Under the pieces are notes generated by a model, which worked only from the letters and a program-made list of their open reading frames with translations, was not told the DNA's origin and did not search any database. Below are positions 25,013 through 37,362 of a stretch of 64,000 nucleotides of DNA, piece by piece. Origin of the DNA: Dallia pectoralis (Eukaryota; Chordata; Actinopteri; Esociformes; Umbridae); assembly GCA_029465975.1 (NCBI GenBank), contig CM055761.1, forward strand, positions 10,280,529-10,344,528, written 5' to 3'. Positions within the stretch are counted from its first letter, which is position 1, and every line of letters begins with the position of its first letter. The position numbers and the translations under genes are program-made.

Positions 25013-25099
25013 ACATTAAACTACTAATATAGGAAACAATTTTGACATTTTTTATTTGTTTCATAAAACATGAAAACAATTACTGATATTTACTTATGT

Positions 25100-25533
25100 A
25101 CATTTAATCGATACCAATGTTACAAGGGACAGCAAAAATACCAGTCCGGCGGTGTAGCCTATTTTCTTTCTGTCAAGGTGTCGGTAGGCAGACGGTATAG
25201 GACTTGAATTAAACCCAAAGGCAAATAGCAGGTGTGTCGCAGCGCACAAACTCAAATAACACTCCTCACTTGGAGTTGTAAATATACCCGCGCTCTCAAT
25301 GAGACTCGGGCGCAAACAGGCAACACTTAACGTATAAACAATTCCACACAAAGACAACCAACACACAGGGAGCTTTTATAGACCTCTAATGAGATAATGG
25401 ACACCAGGTGAGTGATGACGAGACTGAGCAAGGTGTGCAGGAAGGGAGGAGATTCAGTGATGACTAATAGGCCGGGGAGGATGACCGCCGAATACCGCCC
25501 GCAGGTGGAGCTTCCCCTGTTGGAGTCGTGACA
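25100..25533 (-). mobile_element. solo or partial gypsy-type LTR, minus strand
   Basis: On the minus strand the unit starts at 25533 with TGTCACGACTCCAACAGGGG. A TATA box (GGTCTATAAAAGCT) follows about 150 bp later. The same TGTCACGACTCC start occurs at 40955. The 3' boundary is not clear, and no internal region is attached. Confidence 0.5.
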
Positions 25534-25975
25534 CTTGCAGTGCCTGTAAATGGTGGGATTCTTCTATTGTTGAGAATAGCTTGTTTTCGCGGATATACCT
25601 CACTTTGCAGCTGGCTAAATTAGTCTACATTTAGTCTAGCCAGCTAGACACATTTTAACTATACAGAAGCACCCCACAGAAATAAACATACTGTACTGAA
25701 AAGGATTTGTCTAAGAAGACTTTACAGTCTTTCACCGTTATAATTACGTATTTTTACAGTGAGTTTTTGTGTCCGTGTTGCTCAAAGCACCACATTTGAG
25801 TTAAGAAACTACTAAAACAAAATACAAAGGTGAAACATTATTAGTCCCTCACAAGAATTACAAGTATACAAATTCTCCAACAGTTTTTACAGCTATAGAT
25901 GTATAGTTACATGGGCTAAAGGTAATGCTGTAGGAGGTTATTGTAAAATGTATCATTCAAATAAAGACATTTTGA
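25534..25975. other. no recognised feature
   Basis: AT-rich DNA between the LTR fragment and the Tc1-like element. Nothing was recognised. Confidence 0.45.
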
Positions 25976-25977
25976 TA

Positions 25978-26829
25978 CACACTGATCATTATGTTCTCCT
26001 GATCCCTTTTTTGTCGCCAAACCCGCCCTGATCCGTTGAGGCATGGGCTCCACAAGTGACTCCACTCACCTCTGAAGGTGTGCTGTGGTATCTGGCACTA
26101 AAACAGCAGATCATTTAAGTCCTGTGTCAAAGCAAAATCCATATGAATGGCACGACCCAAGGTTCCCTAGCAGAACATTTCACTAAGTATCACACTGCCT
26201 CTGCCGGCTTGCCTTTTTCCCATAGTGCATCCTGGTGCCATGTGTTCCCCAGGTATGCGACGCAAACGCACCCAAGCATCCAAGTAAAATAAAATAGGAT
26301 TCATCAGACCAGGCCAGCTTCTATTGCTGCATGGTCCAGTTCTGATGCTCACGTGCCCAATGTAGGCGCTCCCGGCAGTGGACAGGGGTCAGCATGGGCA
26401 CCCTGAGGGGTCTGGGGCTATGCAGCTCCATACGCAACAAACTGGGTCTTCTGACACCTTTCTATCACAACATGCATTCACTTTTTCAGCAATTTGTGCT
26501 ACAGTAGCTGGTCTGTGGGTTGAACCACACGGGCCAGCCTTCGCTTCCCTTCCTTGGACCACTTTTGATAGGCACTGACCACTGCAGATAAGTGCTGCAG
26601 TTTGGGAGATGCTCTGACCCAATCGTCTGGCCATCACAATTTCACCCGTGTTAAAGTCGTTCAGATCCTTACGCTTGAACATTTTCTCTGCTTCTAAAAC
26701 ATCCACTTTAAGGACACAATGTTTTCTTGCAGCCTAATATATCGCACCAACTGACAGGTACCATGATAACGAGATTAGCAACATGTTATTTACTTCACTT
26801 GTCCGTGGTTATGTTATGACTGATCGGTG
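25978..26829 (-). pseudogene. Tc1-like transposon with internally deleted transposase
   Basis: The ends are inverted (CACACTGATCATTATG on the left, CATAACTGATCGGTG-type on the right) and flanked by TA at 25976 and 26830, as expected for Tc1/mariner insertion. On the minus strand the N-terminal helix-turn-helix region is readable (GEIVMARRLGQSISQTAA, about 26640-26580). Next come the catalytic-core start (AWSDES, near 26310) and the GEHMAPGCTMGKRQAG stretch. The rest of the core is deleted: the sequence jumps from about 26155 to the C-terminal region ending near 26030. Stops and frameshifts confirm it is dead. Related fragments lie at 36718-36960 and 39800-40400. Confidence 0.85.
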
Positions 26830-27221
26830 TATAAAACGAATATGTTAAATAATGTGTAATGGAAGTCTGCTGTAACTTCTGACTTATGTGTATCCCAAAA
26901 GCTACACTAAAATGAAGGACAATTTAAAACTAGAAGCTTGAAATTACTCTGATATTCATCACATTACACCTCCCCATCAACTCACTTATACTTATACACG
27001 CTTGCACAGACAAAATATCTATAAAGCTGATCTGCGACCCATATCAATGCAGAAACACCCAGGATAGGTACGCTCATCAGAAAAACCACTTGCCCCATTG
27101 CCACATACTTTTTTCAATTGGTTCCTTGATGTCTGATGCTTATCTTTCTATTGGCTCATGACGAGTGGTTTTGCAAAGTGGTGGGGCCCTACTTTCTACG
27201 TATCTAACATTGTAAACATAA
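26830..27221. other. no recognised feature
   Basis: Unassigned DNA between the Tc1 copy and the minisatellite block. Confidence 0.45.
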
Positions 27222-27548
27222 TGTGTTCAGCTCTCATTAGGTATCATTTCAACTACACAGCATCTACAGGTGTTCAGCTCTCACTAGGTATCATTTCAAC
27301 TACACAGCATGTACAGGTGTTCAGCTCTCACTAGGTATCATTTCAACTACACAGCATGTACAGGTGTTCAGCTCTCACTAGGTATCATTTCAACTACACA
27401 GTATGTACAGGTGTTCAGCTCTCACTAGGTATGATTTCAACTACACATCATGTACAGGTGTTCAGCTCTCACTAAGTATCATTTCAACTACACATCATGT
27501 ACAGGTGTTTAGCTCTCACTAGGTATCATTTCAACTACACAGCATGTA
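27222..27548. repeat. 47-bp tandem repeat (7 copies)
   Basis: Units contain GTGTTCAGCTCTCACTAGGT and ATCATTTCAACTACACAGCA, followed by TGTACAG. They are nearly identical and directly adjoin the next, different array. Confidence 0.9.
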
Positions 27549-28527
27549 CAACACACAAAGACATAACACGACACACGCAGACATAACACAACACACAGAC
27601 ATAACACAACACACACAGACATAACACGACACACGCAGACATAACACGACACACAGACATAACACGACACACAGACATAACACGATACACGCAGACATAA
27701 CACGACACACACACAGACATAACACGACACACGCAGACATAACACGACACACAAAGACATAACACAACACACACAGACATACACGACACACAGACATAAC
27801 ACGACACACAGACATAACACAACACACACAGACATAACACGACACAGAGACATAACACGACACACAGACATAACATGACACACAGACATAACACGACACA
27901 CACAGACATAATACGACACACACACAGACATAACATGACGCACAGACATAACACGACACACACAGACATAACACGACACAAGCAGACATAACATGAAACA
28001 CAGACATAACACGACACACAGACATAACACGACACAAGCAGACATAACATGAAACACAGACATAACACGACACACAGACATAACACGACACACGCAGACA
28101 CAACACGACACACAAAGACATAACACGACACACAGACATAACACGACACACACAAACACGACACACAGACATAACACGACACACAGACATAACACGACAC
28201 ACACAGACATAACACGACACACACACAGACATAACATGACACACAGACATAACGGGGCGGCAGTGGCTCAGTGGTTCATGTAGGTTCAATCCCCGGTTCC
28301 ACCTGACCAAGTGTCGAGGTGTCCATGAGCAAGACACCTAACCGACATACACATGGCTGCCGTCGCTGTCGGTGTATGAATGTGTGAGTGAATGGATGAA
28401 TTGTGAGGCAATATGTAAAGCGCTTTGGTGGCCCCTGGGTCTGTGAAATGCGCTATATAAATGCAGTCTTTACCATTTACCATAACACACGCAGACATAA
28501 CATGACACAGAGACATAACACAACAAT
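27549..28527. repeat. CA-rich minisatellite (CACGACACACAGACATAA type), interrupted by a SINE
   Basis: Unit lengths of about 16-22 bp vary through the number of AC steps (ACATAACACGACACACAG and variants). Because few units contain stops, all minus-strand frames stay open and give Cys/Val/Met-rich strings of up to 268 codons. These are artefacts of the repeat, not genes. A SINE splits the array at 28255-28482. Confidence 0.9.
28255..28482 (+). mobile_element. tRNA-derived SINE inserted in the minisatellite
   Basis: The tRNA-like head (GGCAGTGGCTCAGTGGTTCA with A-box, GGTTCAATCCCC B-box) is followed by a body (GTGTCCATGAGCAAGACACC) and the tail TAAAGCGCTTTGGTGG ... CGCTATATAAATGCAGTC, a known teleost SINE architecture. 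CATAAC is found at both edges and may be the target duplication. Confidence 0.82.
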
Positions 28528-28902
28528 ACTCCACAAAGACAGTCACACATGTCTGTTGAGGAGCAGGTGTGTGTCATGTTGAGTCCGGGGTGTGCGTAAT
28601 AATGACAGTGTGGTGTGTAGGGGCTAGAGTGCAGCAGCCAGGAGAATGGACAGCAGCAGGTTGACATAAATCGACGTAATTGGGATTCTCCATAGGGAGG
28701 CTTGGCCACTGGGAGCTCCCATGACTCAACAGGATGAACCAACATACCGTCCTGACCACACCCTCCACCGCTGACCAGCCATCTGCTGTGTTCACAGACA
28801 TTAAAAAAAGCATTGGAGTCTTGCAGCTTTCCAGCCTTCCAGCCAGCCTGCTTTAAGTCCTCCAAAACCAAAGATCACAGGGTATTGTGACATCTGTTAT
28901 GA
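28528..28902. other. no recognised feature
   Basis: Unassigned DNA. The minus-strand open frame here is partly the tail of the repeat frame. Confidence 0.4.
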
Positions 28903-29510
28903 GTTATGAAGTCCTTTGAGTGCCTGGTGCTGTCGCACCTCAAGACCATCACAGATCCAGTACTAGAACCACTGCAGTTTGCCTACAGAGACAACATGTC
29001 TGTGGACGACACATCATTCTCCGCCATCTTGACTCCCCTGGAACCTACGCCAAATCCTGTTTGCGGACTTCAGCTCTGCTTTCAACACCATAATCCACAT
29101 CCAAGATCTCCACTATGGGAATGCCTGTGTCAACATCTAAATGGATCATAGACTTTCAAAAAGTACAAACTACCAACATCCATGATGATAAACGCCTACA
29201 CAGCCATCATTGAGTCCATCCTGACCTCCTCCATCACCGTCTGGAAGCTGCAGCCACTGTCAAGGATAAAGACAGACGCATCATCTGCTCTGCAGAGCGG
29301 TCAAGAGGATGTAAGCTGCCGTCTCTTAAGGACCTGTTCAAAGTCAGGTAACTGAGGCGGGCAGAAAAGTTCGGGACAGACCCCTCCCAACCAGGTAACG
29401 GACTATTCAGAACTCGCCCCTCTGACAGACGGCTACGGTCTATCAAGCAAGCAACAGCAGCCCAGTCACAACGTGGTGCCACCAAGTACTGGACCGTGTG
29501 AACAAACCCC
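28903..29510 (+). pseudogene. decayed LINE RT fragment (L2/CR1-like)
   Basis: In the first frame SFECLVLSHLKTITDPVLEP and LQFAYRDNMSVDD (28912-29010) match the RT fingers region. After deletions, the later part (CCTACACAGCCATCATTGAG to CAGAGCGG, about 29196-29300) and a C-terminal RLRSIKQ-like remnant (29430-29450) follow. The catalytic FADD box is missing. The copy at 30945-31240 is a close relative. Confidence 0.75.
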
Positions 29511-30944
29511 ATATCATGTGTTGCATTCCTCTCCACACGCATGATTCATACACAACAGGGAACGCAGATACAGCTTGTGCCAGTCACACAAATCATTCTC
29601 ACATATCAGGTGACATCTAAAAGTAAAAATGGATCATAATCTATTAATAATCAATTAGTTAATTGCATTGTTTATATCAATTAGCACTAATCAAAGGTTG
29701 CAGGGTCTTGCCTAGGTAGATGGTAACAAAGCGGCCCCTGTGGGGCCCCTGAATAAAGTATTTTAATACCTAGTAGAATAGACAGGTGCAATTTCCATGC
29801 TATACATTACCACATTTTATTTTATGTCATTCACTGACAGTCACGCAATTAGCCCATGCCAAACGTATATTTTCCATACGGCATCCAAAAGGCAAGGGAG
29901 GTCCATTGATGAAGGATATTGAAGTATTTTCAAATGTCCTCAAAATGAAACCTGCCTGAGGGGTGTAGGAGGAGGGGCATTTTAATGCACCCGTCTGAAT
30001 TTGAATGTAGACTGAAGGCTGGCTGTAATATACATTTATATGACACAAATTGGCAAAGGCAGGCATGATGATGCCTTCATAAAATTGGAGTATTTCTTCA
30101 GATTGACTTACCCAAGAGATCTCTTAACAAATCGCTATGTCTCACACTGGCCACAGCCAATGATTAATGACAAACATTACAAAGACAAATTGGTGTTTAC
30201 AGAGAGACATCAGGTATCATGTTGAAATCAATGTCAACCAAATAGCCAGAAGCTAAAAATCTAAAAGCATAATACATTCAGATCGGCTTCAGGCGATTAG
30301 CTATATTTGCATGTACATGTTGTTATTGACCCTATGATAATGAAGACAATTGTCATTCTTAGGAATTCGTTTTTTTTTTTAATAGTGCATATAGCACACA
30401 GACAACAGTTTCATTTATTCACATTTGTGATACCCTACATCATTACTCATGTGCCGATGTTGATCTATATAAGAATTAAAGGGTGCAGTATGGTTGCACA
30501 CAAATAAGGCTACTCGTTAACTAGTCATCATGTTCATCTGAGTCTGTATGTCCATTCGAGCTACTTTCATTGGCTCCTCAAGTGACTTTGACAACCAATG
30601 AGAAGACACCCAGTCCTGAAACCCCCTGGGGCTCATTGTGCATGTCTCCACTTGGTAATATAACTGCTCACCACTGCTCCATAGTCAGTCATTACTGTCT
30701 GTTGTGTGTAGCAGTCAGTGTTGATTCAAATATCCACTGGTGTCCTCCGCATCCTATTGCTTCAGATGACCAATTCATTGATCTCTACTCAGAGCCTCTC
30801 TCAATGTAAGACTGAATGAACACTGGTTCTGCTTAGAACCCTATTCTCTACAGTAGCTGCCCGTAGGTATTTGGTCAAAAGTAACTCACTAGGTTGCCAT
30901 TTGGTGAGAATGGCCAAAATACAGACACTCGTTCAGATGTATTC
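29511..30944. other. unassigned DNA with a candidate conserved stretch
   Basis: No exon was recognised. About 30000-30300 includes CAATGATTAATGACAAACAT and similar homeobox/SOX-like cores and looks unlike nearby repeats. A fragment of the short GGTGCC/TTGGT palindromic repeat lies at 30830-30910. Confidence 0.4.
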
Positions 30945-31570
30945 TCCTGACAAACATCGCCTGCCTCACTAAGAAAGCACAACAAAGTCTGTACTGCCTG
31001 CGGCAGCTCAAAAAGTACAAACTGCCAATAACCATGATGTTTAATGCCTACACAGCCATCATTGAGCCCATCCTGACCTCCTCCATCACCCTCTGGTACA
31101 CTGCAGCCACTGTTAAGGATAAAGACAGACTGCAACGCATAATTTGCTCTGCGGAGCGGACCATTGGTTGTTATCTGCGTCCCTAAAACAGGACCTAAAC
31201 CTCTCACCACAAGAACAGCTTCTCCTCACAGCAGTAGGTCTAAGAATATGCCCCTGGCACTAGACTGCCAATAGCCTGCCACCCCCTCATCTCTATGATT
31301 AGCCTGGACAATATCAGCACTGTTACTAAAAAAACCTTGAATGATAACTAGATATTGCTCTTTTTGCAAAATGTTCATACATTCACTACCAGGACATATG
31401 CCAACTCACATGTTCATCTGGAACTAGAACCTAGGCATTGCTCTTTTGGCACAATTGTTCACACATCTAGACATTTCTCTTCTGCACTGTATTAAATGTT
31501 GGAGCTGGGGGTCAGAACTAATTCCTTGTGTGTAAACTGACTTGGTGAAATAAATGTATTTTATGTTATC
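30945..31570 (+). pseudogene. LINE 3' fragment (same family as 28903-29510)
   Basis: CTCACTAAGAAAGCACAACA to CTGCGGAGCGG (30968-31160) encodes, in pieces, the LTKKAQQSLYCLRQLKKYKL-type RT thumb region, followed by a 3' UTR ending near GAAATAAATGTATTTTATG at about 31565. It is truncated at the 5' side and frameshifted. Confidence 0.7.
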
Positions 31571-31984
31571 TAACCTTAAAGTTCTCAGGCGTGGTACAGT
31601 TAAAAACAACCAGAGGCCGCTGATTCTCTCTGTCTCCTAGGCAGGGATTGGCTTTATGTCTGAAATATTTAAGATGCATTTATTCAGTTTATTTCCACCT
31701 GTTTTATGAAATGATGGTTTTCTTTACGTCATTTATTCAAGACTACATTCTTGATGTATGTGTTTGTAATTCAAAACAGTATTGATGGTCCATTACTTCA
31801 GGTCAATATGAAGTGTTGTTTTGGTTTTGTGAAATCATGACAACCGTGTACAAATATATGCCTCAGTATTACTGGAATAATACTTCTATTTATACTGTAC
31901 GTAAAGATATATTAAAATTGTTGCTTCATAGTATCCATGTGCGATACATCTGTATTAGCTGTTTCAGAATACGTATACTTACCA
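31571..31984. other. no recognised feature
   Basis: AT-rich DNA preceding the minisatellite. Confidence 0.4.
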
Positions 31985-32685
31985 GAGAAAAGGACACACA
32001 TCTACCGCACACAACATCAAACGCACCCAAAATCTACCGCACACAACATCTACTGCACACAAATATCTACCGCACACAAACATCTACTGCACACAAACAT
32101 CTACCGCACACAACATCTACTGCACACAAACATCTACTGCACACAAACATCTACCGCACACAACATCTACTGCACACAAACATCTACTGCACACAACATC
32201 TACCGCACACAAACATCTACTGCACACAACATCTACCGCACACAAACATCTACTGCACACAACATCTACCGCACACAAACATCTACTGCACACAAACATC
32301 TACTGCACACAACATCTACCGCACACAAATATCTACCGCACACAAACATCTACTGCACACAAACATCTATCGCACACAACATCTACCGCACACAAACATC
32401 TACTGCACACAAACATCTACCGCACACAACATCTACTGCACACAAACATCTACTGCACACAACATCTACTGCACACAAACATCTACTGCACACCACATCT
32501 ACCGCACACAAACATCTACTGCACACAAACATCTACCGCACACAACATCTACCACACACAAACATCTACTGCACACAACATCTACCGCACACAAACATCT
32601 ACTGCACACAAACATCTACTGCACACAACATCTACCACACACAAACATCTACCGCACACAACATCTACTGCACACAACATAAACT
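31985..32685. repeat. 16/17-bp minisatellite (CACACAACATCTACYG type, about 42 copies)
   Basis: Two unit types alternate irregularly: CACACAACATCTACCG (16 bp) and CACACAAACATCTACTG (17 bp). The mix of 16- and 17-bp units shifts frame repeatedly while avoiding stops, which produces long open frames of Thr/His/Tyr-rich peptides. I do not call these genes. Confidence 0.92.
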
Positions 32686-35449
32686 GCATGGGGCAAAGCA
32701 AGCATTATTTTTAGAATAGCCTTTAAACTGCAGCAACTGTGATGGTATAAAACTGTCAAAAGGATGGATACTTTTGAGTGAAGAATGTCATAGACTAAAG
32801 TACAAAAGGCTACAGCCCTCAATGACTGAGCCACTTTCTTTAGCGGAACCACTAAACTTCTGTGGTGGTTTTCTATTGTGCTTTTAAAAAAGAGCTTTAA
32901 AAGGCATTAGGGCTACACATTTCCTGAAGAAAGACCAAGCATGGATTTGAGACATAGGCAATACCACACAAAAATGGGACACCAACATTTTAAAAGATTC
33001 TCCCAACCCCCTCAAGAGATTTTCCCTTTATTGTTTGGTGACGACTTGATACTGCAAAGTTCTGATTCTTTCTCCCCAAATAACCTTTTCTTTTTCTTCT
33101 GTGGCAAATTTGTTTTCCAGGCTCCATTAAATAGCATTTCCCTATTTCAAACGGCTGTGTGTGCAGTGGAAAATCTTTCAGATAATGTATCTTTAAAAGC
33201 ACATTACTCTGTCTGTGAACACTGTTAAGAGTTAAGAACACAGTTAATATTTACAGTTTTGAATTTCAGGGGAGAGGGGGGCATTTTAGAAGACAGAACA
33301 TTTTTGTGTCTGGGAATAGAACACCCCCACCCACGTACACACACTCTCACTCACTCACTGCAGCAGTTTTACAATGGCTATTCACAATCCTATCTTTAAT
33401 GCCTAAGACCAACATAAAAGAAGGGAGTTTAAGAATATAGGGATAAACCTTTTGAGCTTTTCTAAGTCTTAAGGCTGCTTTATGCTCTATGAATACTCCA
33501 GCATTGCCTGCCAGTGCTGTTGCCACTCTAAATAGATATTACAATGATTTAGGAACAATGAATTCCACTGATTCCCTCAGACTGAAAAATACATGTATGT
33601 GTTTATACAGTGAATAGGAAGGCAGACATTATTGCGCAGTGACAATACAAGCAGTTTTTATGTAGAAGGGAAAAGCGAGATGAATGTCTGCCGAAGAGAA
33701 AAGGAACGTAGATAGGACGTTTCGTGGGGGGACGCTGTGGCGGTGAGATGCGTTGGGAAGCTAAATCCCGCTGAGCACAATGCTGGGCTGCTGATACCAC
33801 CGACAGACATGAGGTCACCTCCACTCTGGGAGACAATAGAGACACACCAACAAGCTAAACTTAAAAACCGAGCCGCAACAGGAAGTAACTACATGGAACG
33901 TATACACAGTAGGAACTCAAATTGCATCTTTGTTTGGACAGAGAAATAAAGAAACACTTTGAAGTTGAAACATGTCTATGTAACACGAGTTTGGGACAGT
34001 AGACACACAGTAGTTGTTGTTCCAAAACGGAAAAGCCTATTATTTATGGCTGCTTCATCTATTGAGAAAGTAAGTTAAACTCATGGATGAACAAAATAAG
34101 TTACATTTCAGACACCTTCATCCAAAATAGATGCATTAGGTGTGGCTAATTGACCCAATGTGTTAGTATATTTTAAAAGGACGTGTTTTTGTGTCCTAGT
34201 CAGCTGCACACCGGATATGACAAATTCACAGGACTGGTGGATCCCTGGGACACACAATATGGAGGCTATGTTTGGAGAGAGCATGTGGCCAGTCTGAATG
34301 CTAAACAAAAGGTGCCGACACTCTCACTGAAATGCTCTGCTTTCGGTCCACCTTTTTGTTATTGGTGTGGTGTCTTTGCTTGATTTTAACTAGCATGCAT
34401 ATAGAATTGAACACAGATTAATAACAAATACACATGCTTGCTATTTATTTTATTGAGGGATGTCTGGTCATATTTGCAACATTTATTTGACATTTTTATT
34501 TGATTCTGCTTTGAATGTCTCTATGAAACCGTCCCTCTGGTTTAGTCTCCACTAGGCCTGCTCAACTGGGATTCTAAATAATTAGTCATGTTTAACACCG
34601 AGACACAGTATGTCCTTAGTATGGTTGGTCACAGGAATCAATCAACCAACTACCAACTGTAATGCAGGACTACATTACAGTAACGGAAAGCATAGAGACA
34701 GCTTCTAAATCTCTCACAGGGTAAAATAGACACAATGTGAAGAGCTTTACCCTACAGAAACAGCTGTGAGTAAGGTAAGCACTGAGTTGCACCCATTTCT
34801 TCTGGCTGTTAAGCTCTCCAGAAGGGCCTGAAGCCTCCAGAACAACTCCGACCCTGGTGTGTCCTCCAGTCCCAATCCCAGATTAGCCTGTCTACTTGTC
34901 TTAATCCAACAGAAACGCTGCATCCTGACTCCAGCACCTCTCCACAATTACCCAGCTCCATAATCCCCCGGCTCAATCCATTTTCTTTCTCGCTTGAAGA
35001 GGGGTAAAGATCAGGGGTGAGCACACTCATCCTTCTACAGCTCTCTCTTCTCGTCTCTCCCTATAGCTGTTAGAGTGTCTGTGGAAATCAAAGAACGAGC
35101 CAACAGCCTTGTGACAAATGATTAATGCTCTCCTTTCCTGCAGGGTTTACTGTACTCACCAATGGTCAGTCCCTTAAATACAGCACAAGTAGATTAAAAG
35201 GATTTGCTTGTAGGCTAGCTTTTTCCAGGTTTGGGTATTTGGAAAAAGAGCTAAATCTTTAGTTGAAATTCTTCTCTTGTTAAATGTTCTAAGATGTCAC
35301 TAGAAGGGGTTAGGGTTTAACTGAGAGAGGTCTGGATGTCTGCTTGATATACAGTAATGCAGTGCGAGGCTGAGCACTAAGGTCTATTTCATGAGTAGTG
35401 ACTTCTAGCTTCTCATGATTCCTGGCACGAGCAATTGATCTTTTTTTAA
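32686..35449. other. no recognised feature
   Basis: Long unassigned stretch. No exon, transposon end or tandem array was recognised by eye. Confidence 0.4.
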
Positions 35450-35580
35450 CCCATGGGGTCCATAACAAATGGCACCCTAATTATTTTATAGTGTACCTCT
35501 TTAGACCAAGTCCATATGGGCCCTGTTTAAAAGTCTTGCTATCAATGCTTAATGGGGTGCAATTTGGGACACAGTCAAAT
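35450..35580. mobile_element. short palindromic MITE-like repeat
   Basis: ACAAATGGCACCCTAATTAT on the left and TGGGGTGCAATTTGGGACAC on the right are imperfect inverted repeats around GTGTACCTCTTTAGACC ... CATATGGGCCCTG. It resembles a dispersed salmonid/pike repeat, with relatives at about 4215 and 30830. Confidence 0.5.
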
Positions 35581-36717
35581 GAAATGTTCAGTCAGATGAA
35601 TACTCCAATATTGTCAGAAGTTTCTCTATTTTGCCCCAGTGTTTTACCAACACTTCATTCCTCCATCCAAGCTGCAACTGTTTTCTCCAGTGTACCATGC
35701 TGAAACACAATGAGGCTTCTGCTTTCGGAGATGAGATGTGCTTAAATGAATCATACTGCTGGCTTTACATAGCTTGGCTGCCGTCGTCTGTCCTCTCAAT
35801 GGCTTAAACACATTTGTTTGCCTCCGGGCCCTCACATTCTTCAGCTTTAACATTCTCTGTTTTCTAACCAGGGATAGATTAAGCGTTTTATATTTATTTC
35901 AACCCCTAAATGGACTTGAATCGATCAGTACCTCATTGTGCGTGTGACGAAAGCTGCACGGGAGAGGGGTGCCCAATATGGCAGATGCCCACAATTCCAA
36001 TTCTCCGTTCATTCTTTTTCAAATGAACACAATGGCATATCAAAAGGAATTTCAAAAGCTGTTTTAAATTGATTTTAGTTAGCTCCTTGTCATGAAGCTG
36101 TGTGTTCACAAGTATAACAGAGATGACTGGCATGGGAGAAAGAAAAGAAATCGCCCTCTTCCCAGCAGTCTTAGCCATTGTTGCTTCTAAGCAAGCCGTA
36201 GATTTTAAAAGTGGCAGGCCAGCACAGATTTACTCAGAAGTCTTTTTAGAAGATTTTGATGTAGAGATTGTTATTGTGGATGAATAAGCATCTTAGTTTC
36301 AGAGAGAGAAAGAGAGGACATAAAAGAATATACAGGGCAAGCCTATCTGCTAAGGAAGTCAATGAATGTATAAGAGCACTGGAATCCCCTGAGAAATCAC
36401 ATTTAATATAGAATGACAATAAGACATCACTTCTGAATATCATGGCTATTGACATCATTTACTGTTTTTACTTTGTCAGCTGATGATAGAAGCAACCTAA
36501 CCCATGTAATATCCTGAGATTTTAGTATCTATTTTTGCTATACTTGTTCTATTTTCTATATTGCATTGTAACTATTGCTTTCTTAAGACAGACATACAGG
36601 TTAATAATATATTTAATAGTATTAATCCTGTCATACACTACTAGTAAACAGCACAATTCGGACAGCAATATTTATATCGCTCTCGTTCTCATTTAGGCAC
36701 CACCATCAATTGTGATG
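35581..36717. other. unassigned; candidate conserved non-coding DNA at 35700-36250
   Basis: No coding exon was recognised. The 35700-36250 segment has even composition, contains TGATTTTAGTTAGCTCCTTG and AATGGACTTGAATCGATCAG, and lacks any transposon signature. Confidence 0.4.
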
Positions 36718-36960
36718 TACACTGATTAGCCAAAACATTATGACCACTCACAGATGATGCAAATAACATGTATTACCTCCTAACAAGGGCACATGTCAAG
36801 GTCTAGGTAGATTAGATGGTAAGTGAACAATCAGTTATTGTAGTCAACGTTGTGGATGCAGGATAAATTACATGAGTAAAGATTTGAGCAACTTCGTCAA
36901 GAGCCAACTGGGTCAGAGCATCGCTGAAACAGCAATGTATGTATTTAGTGTCAAATCAAA
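36718..36960 (+). pseudogene. Tc1-like 5' end fragment
   Basis: TACACTGATTAGCCAAAACA, then TTATGACCACT is the typical left end of the Tc1 family at 25978-26829. The start of the transposase follows in pieces (KDLSNFVK and QLGQSIAETA, 36879-36935). It is cut off after about 240 bp. Confidence 0.75.
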
Positions 36961-37229
36961 TTGGCACTCCAAGTTTCAGTCATTTTTTAATGATCTTGCA
37001 AGTATATTTCTCTACACAAAGATATTTCCAAATACTTTTAACAACTTTGGTCTATCCTAGTAGACCGCCTTCTTCAATTCAAAATAGCTAGTTTTTGCAC
37101 TACATTGTGATTGCAAGTTCAGAGATTGAGATGGGCATTGCAGAAATGTTGACTTCATGGTCAATTTAACATTTGTGTATTTGGAATATCGACTTGCGGT
37201 CATGTTTAAGCCTTTTGTTTTACCACCTT
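36961..37229. other. no recognised feature
   Basis: Short unassigned interval. Confidence 0.4.
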
Positions 37230-37362
37230 GGTTTCAATCCGAACGTCAACGGTTTCAATCCCAACGTCACCGGTTTCAATCCCAACGTCAACTGTTTCAA
37301 TCCCAACTTCACCGGTTTCAATCCCAACGTCAGCTGTTTTAATCCCAAGGCCAGCGGTTAAA
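37230..37362. repeat. 21-bp tandem repeat (6 copies)
   Basis: Units of 21 bp start GTTTCAATCCCAACGTCA with a variable last three bases. Having no spacers of normal length, it is a plain minisatellite. Confidence 0.88.

Noticed and set aside
27509..28337. Three overlapping minus-strand open frames of 235-268 codons, Cys/Val/Met-rich
   Set aside because: All three frames are open over the same minisatellite because its units lack stop codons. Composition and overlap show an artefact.
31813..32719. Plus-strand open frames of 260-289 codons, Thr/His/Tyr/Gln-rich
   Set aside because: They are produced by the 16/17-bp minisatellite, which is open in more than one frame. No domain or splice context.
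37230..37362. GTTTCAATCCC repeats that look like a CRISPR repeat
   Set aside because: The units are 21 bp without 30-bp-class spacers or cas genes, and lie in a vertebrate genome. It is a simple minisatellite.
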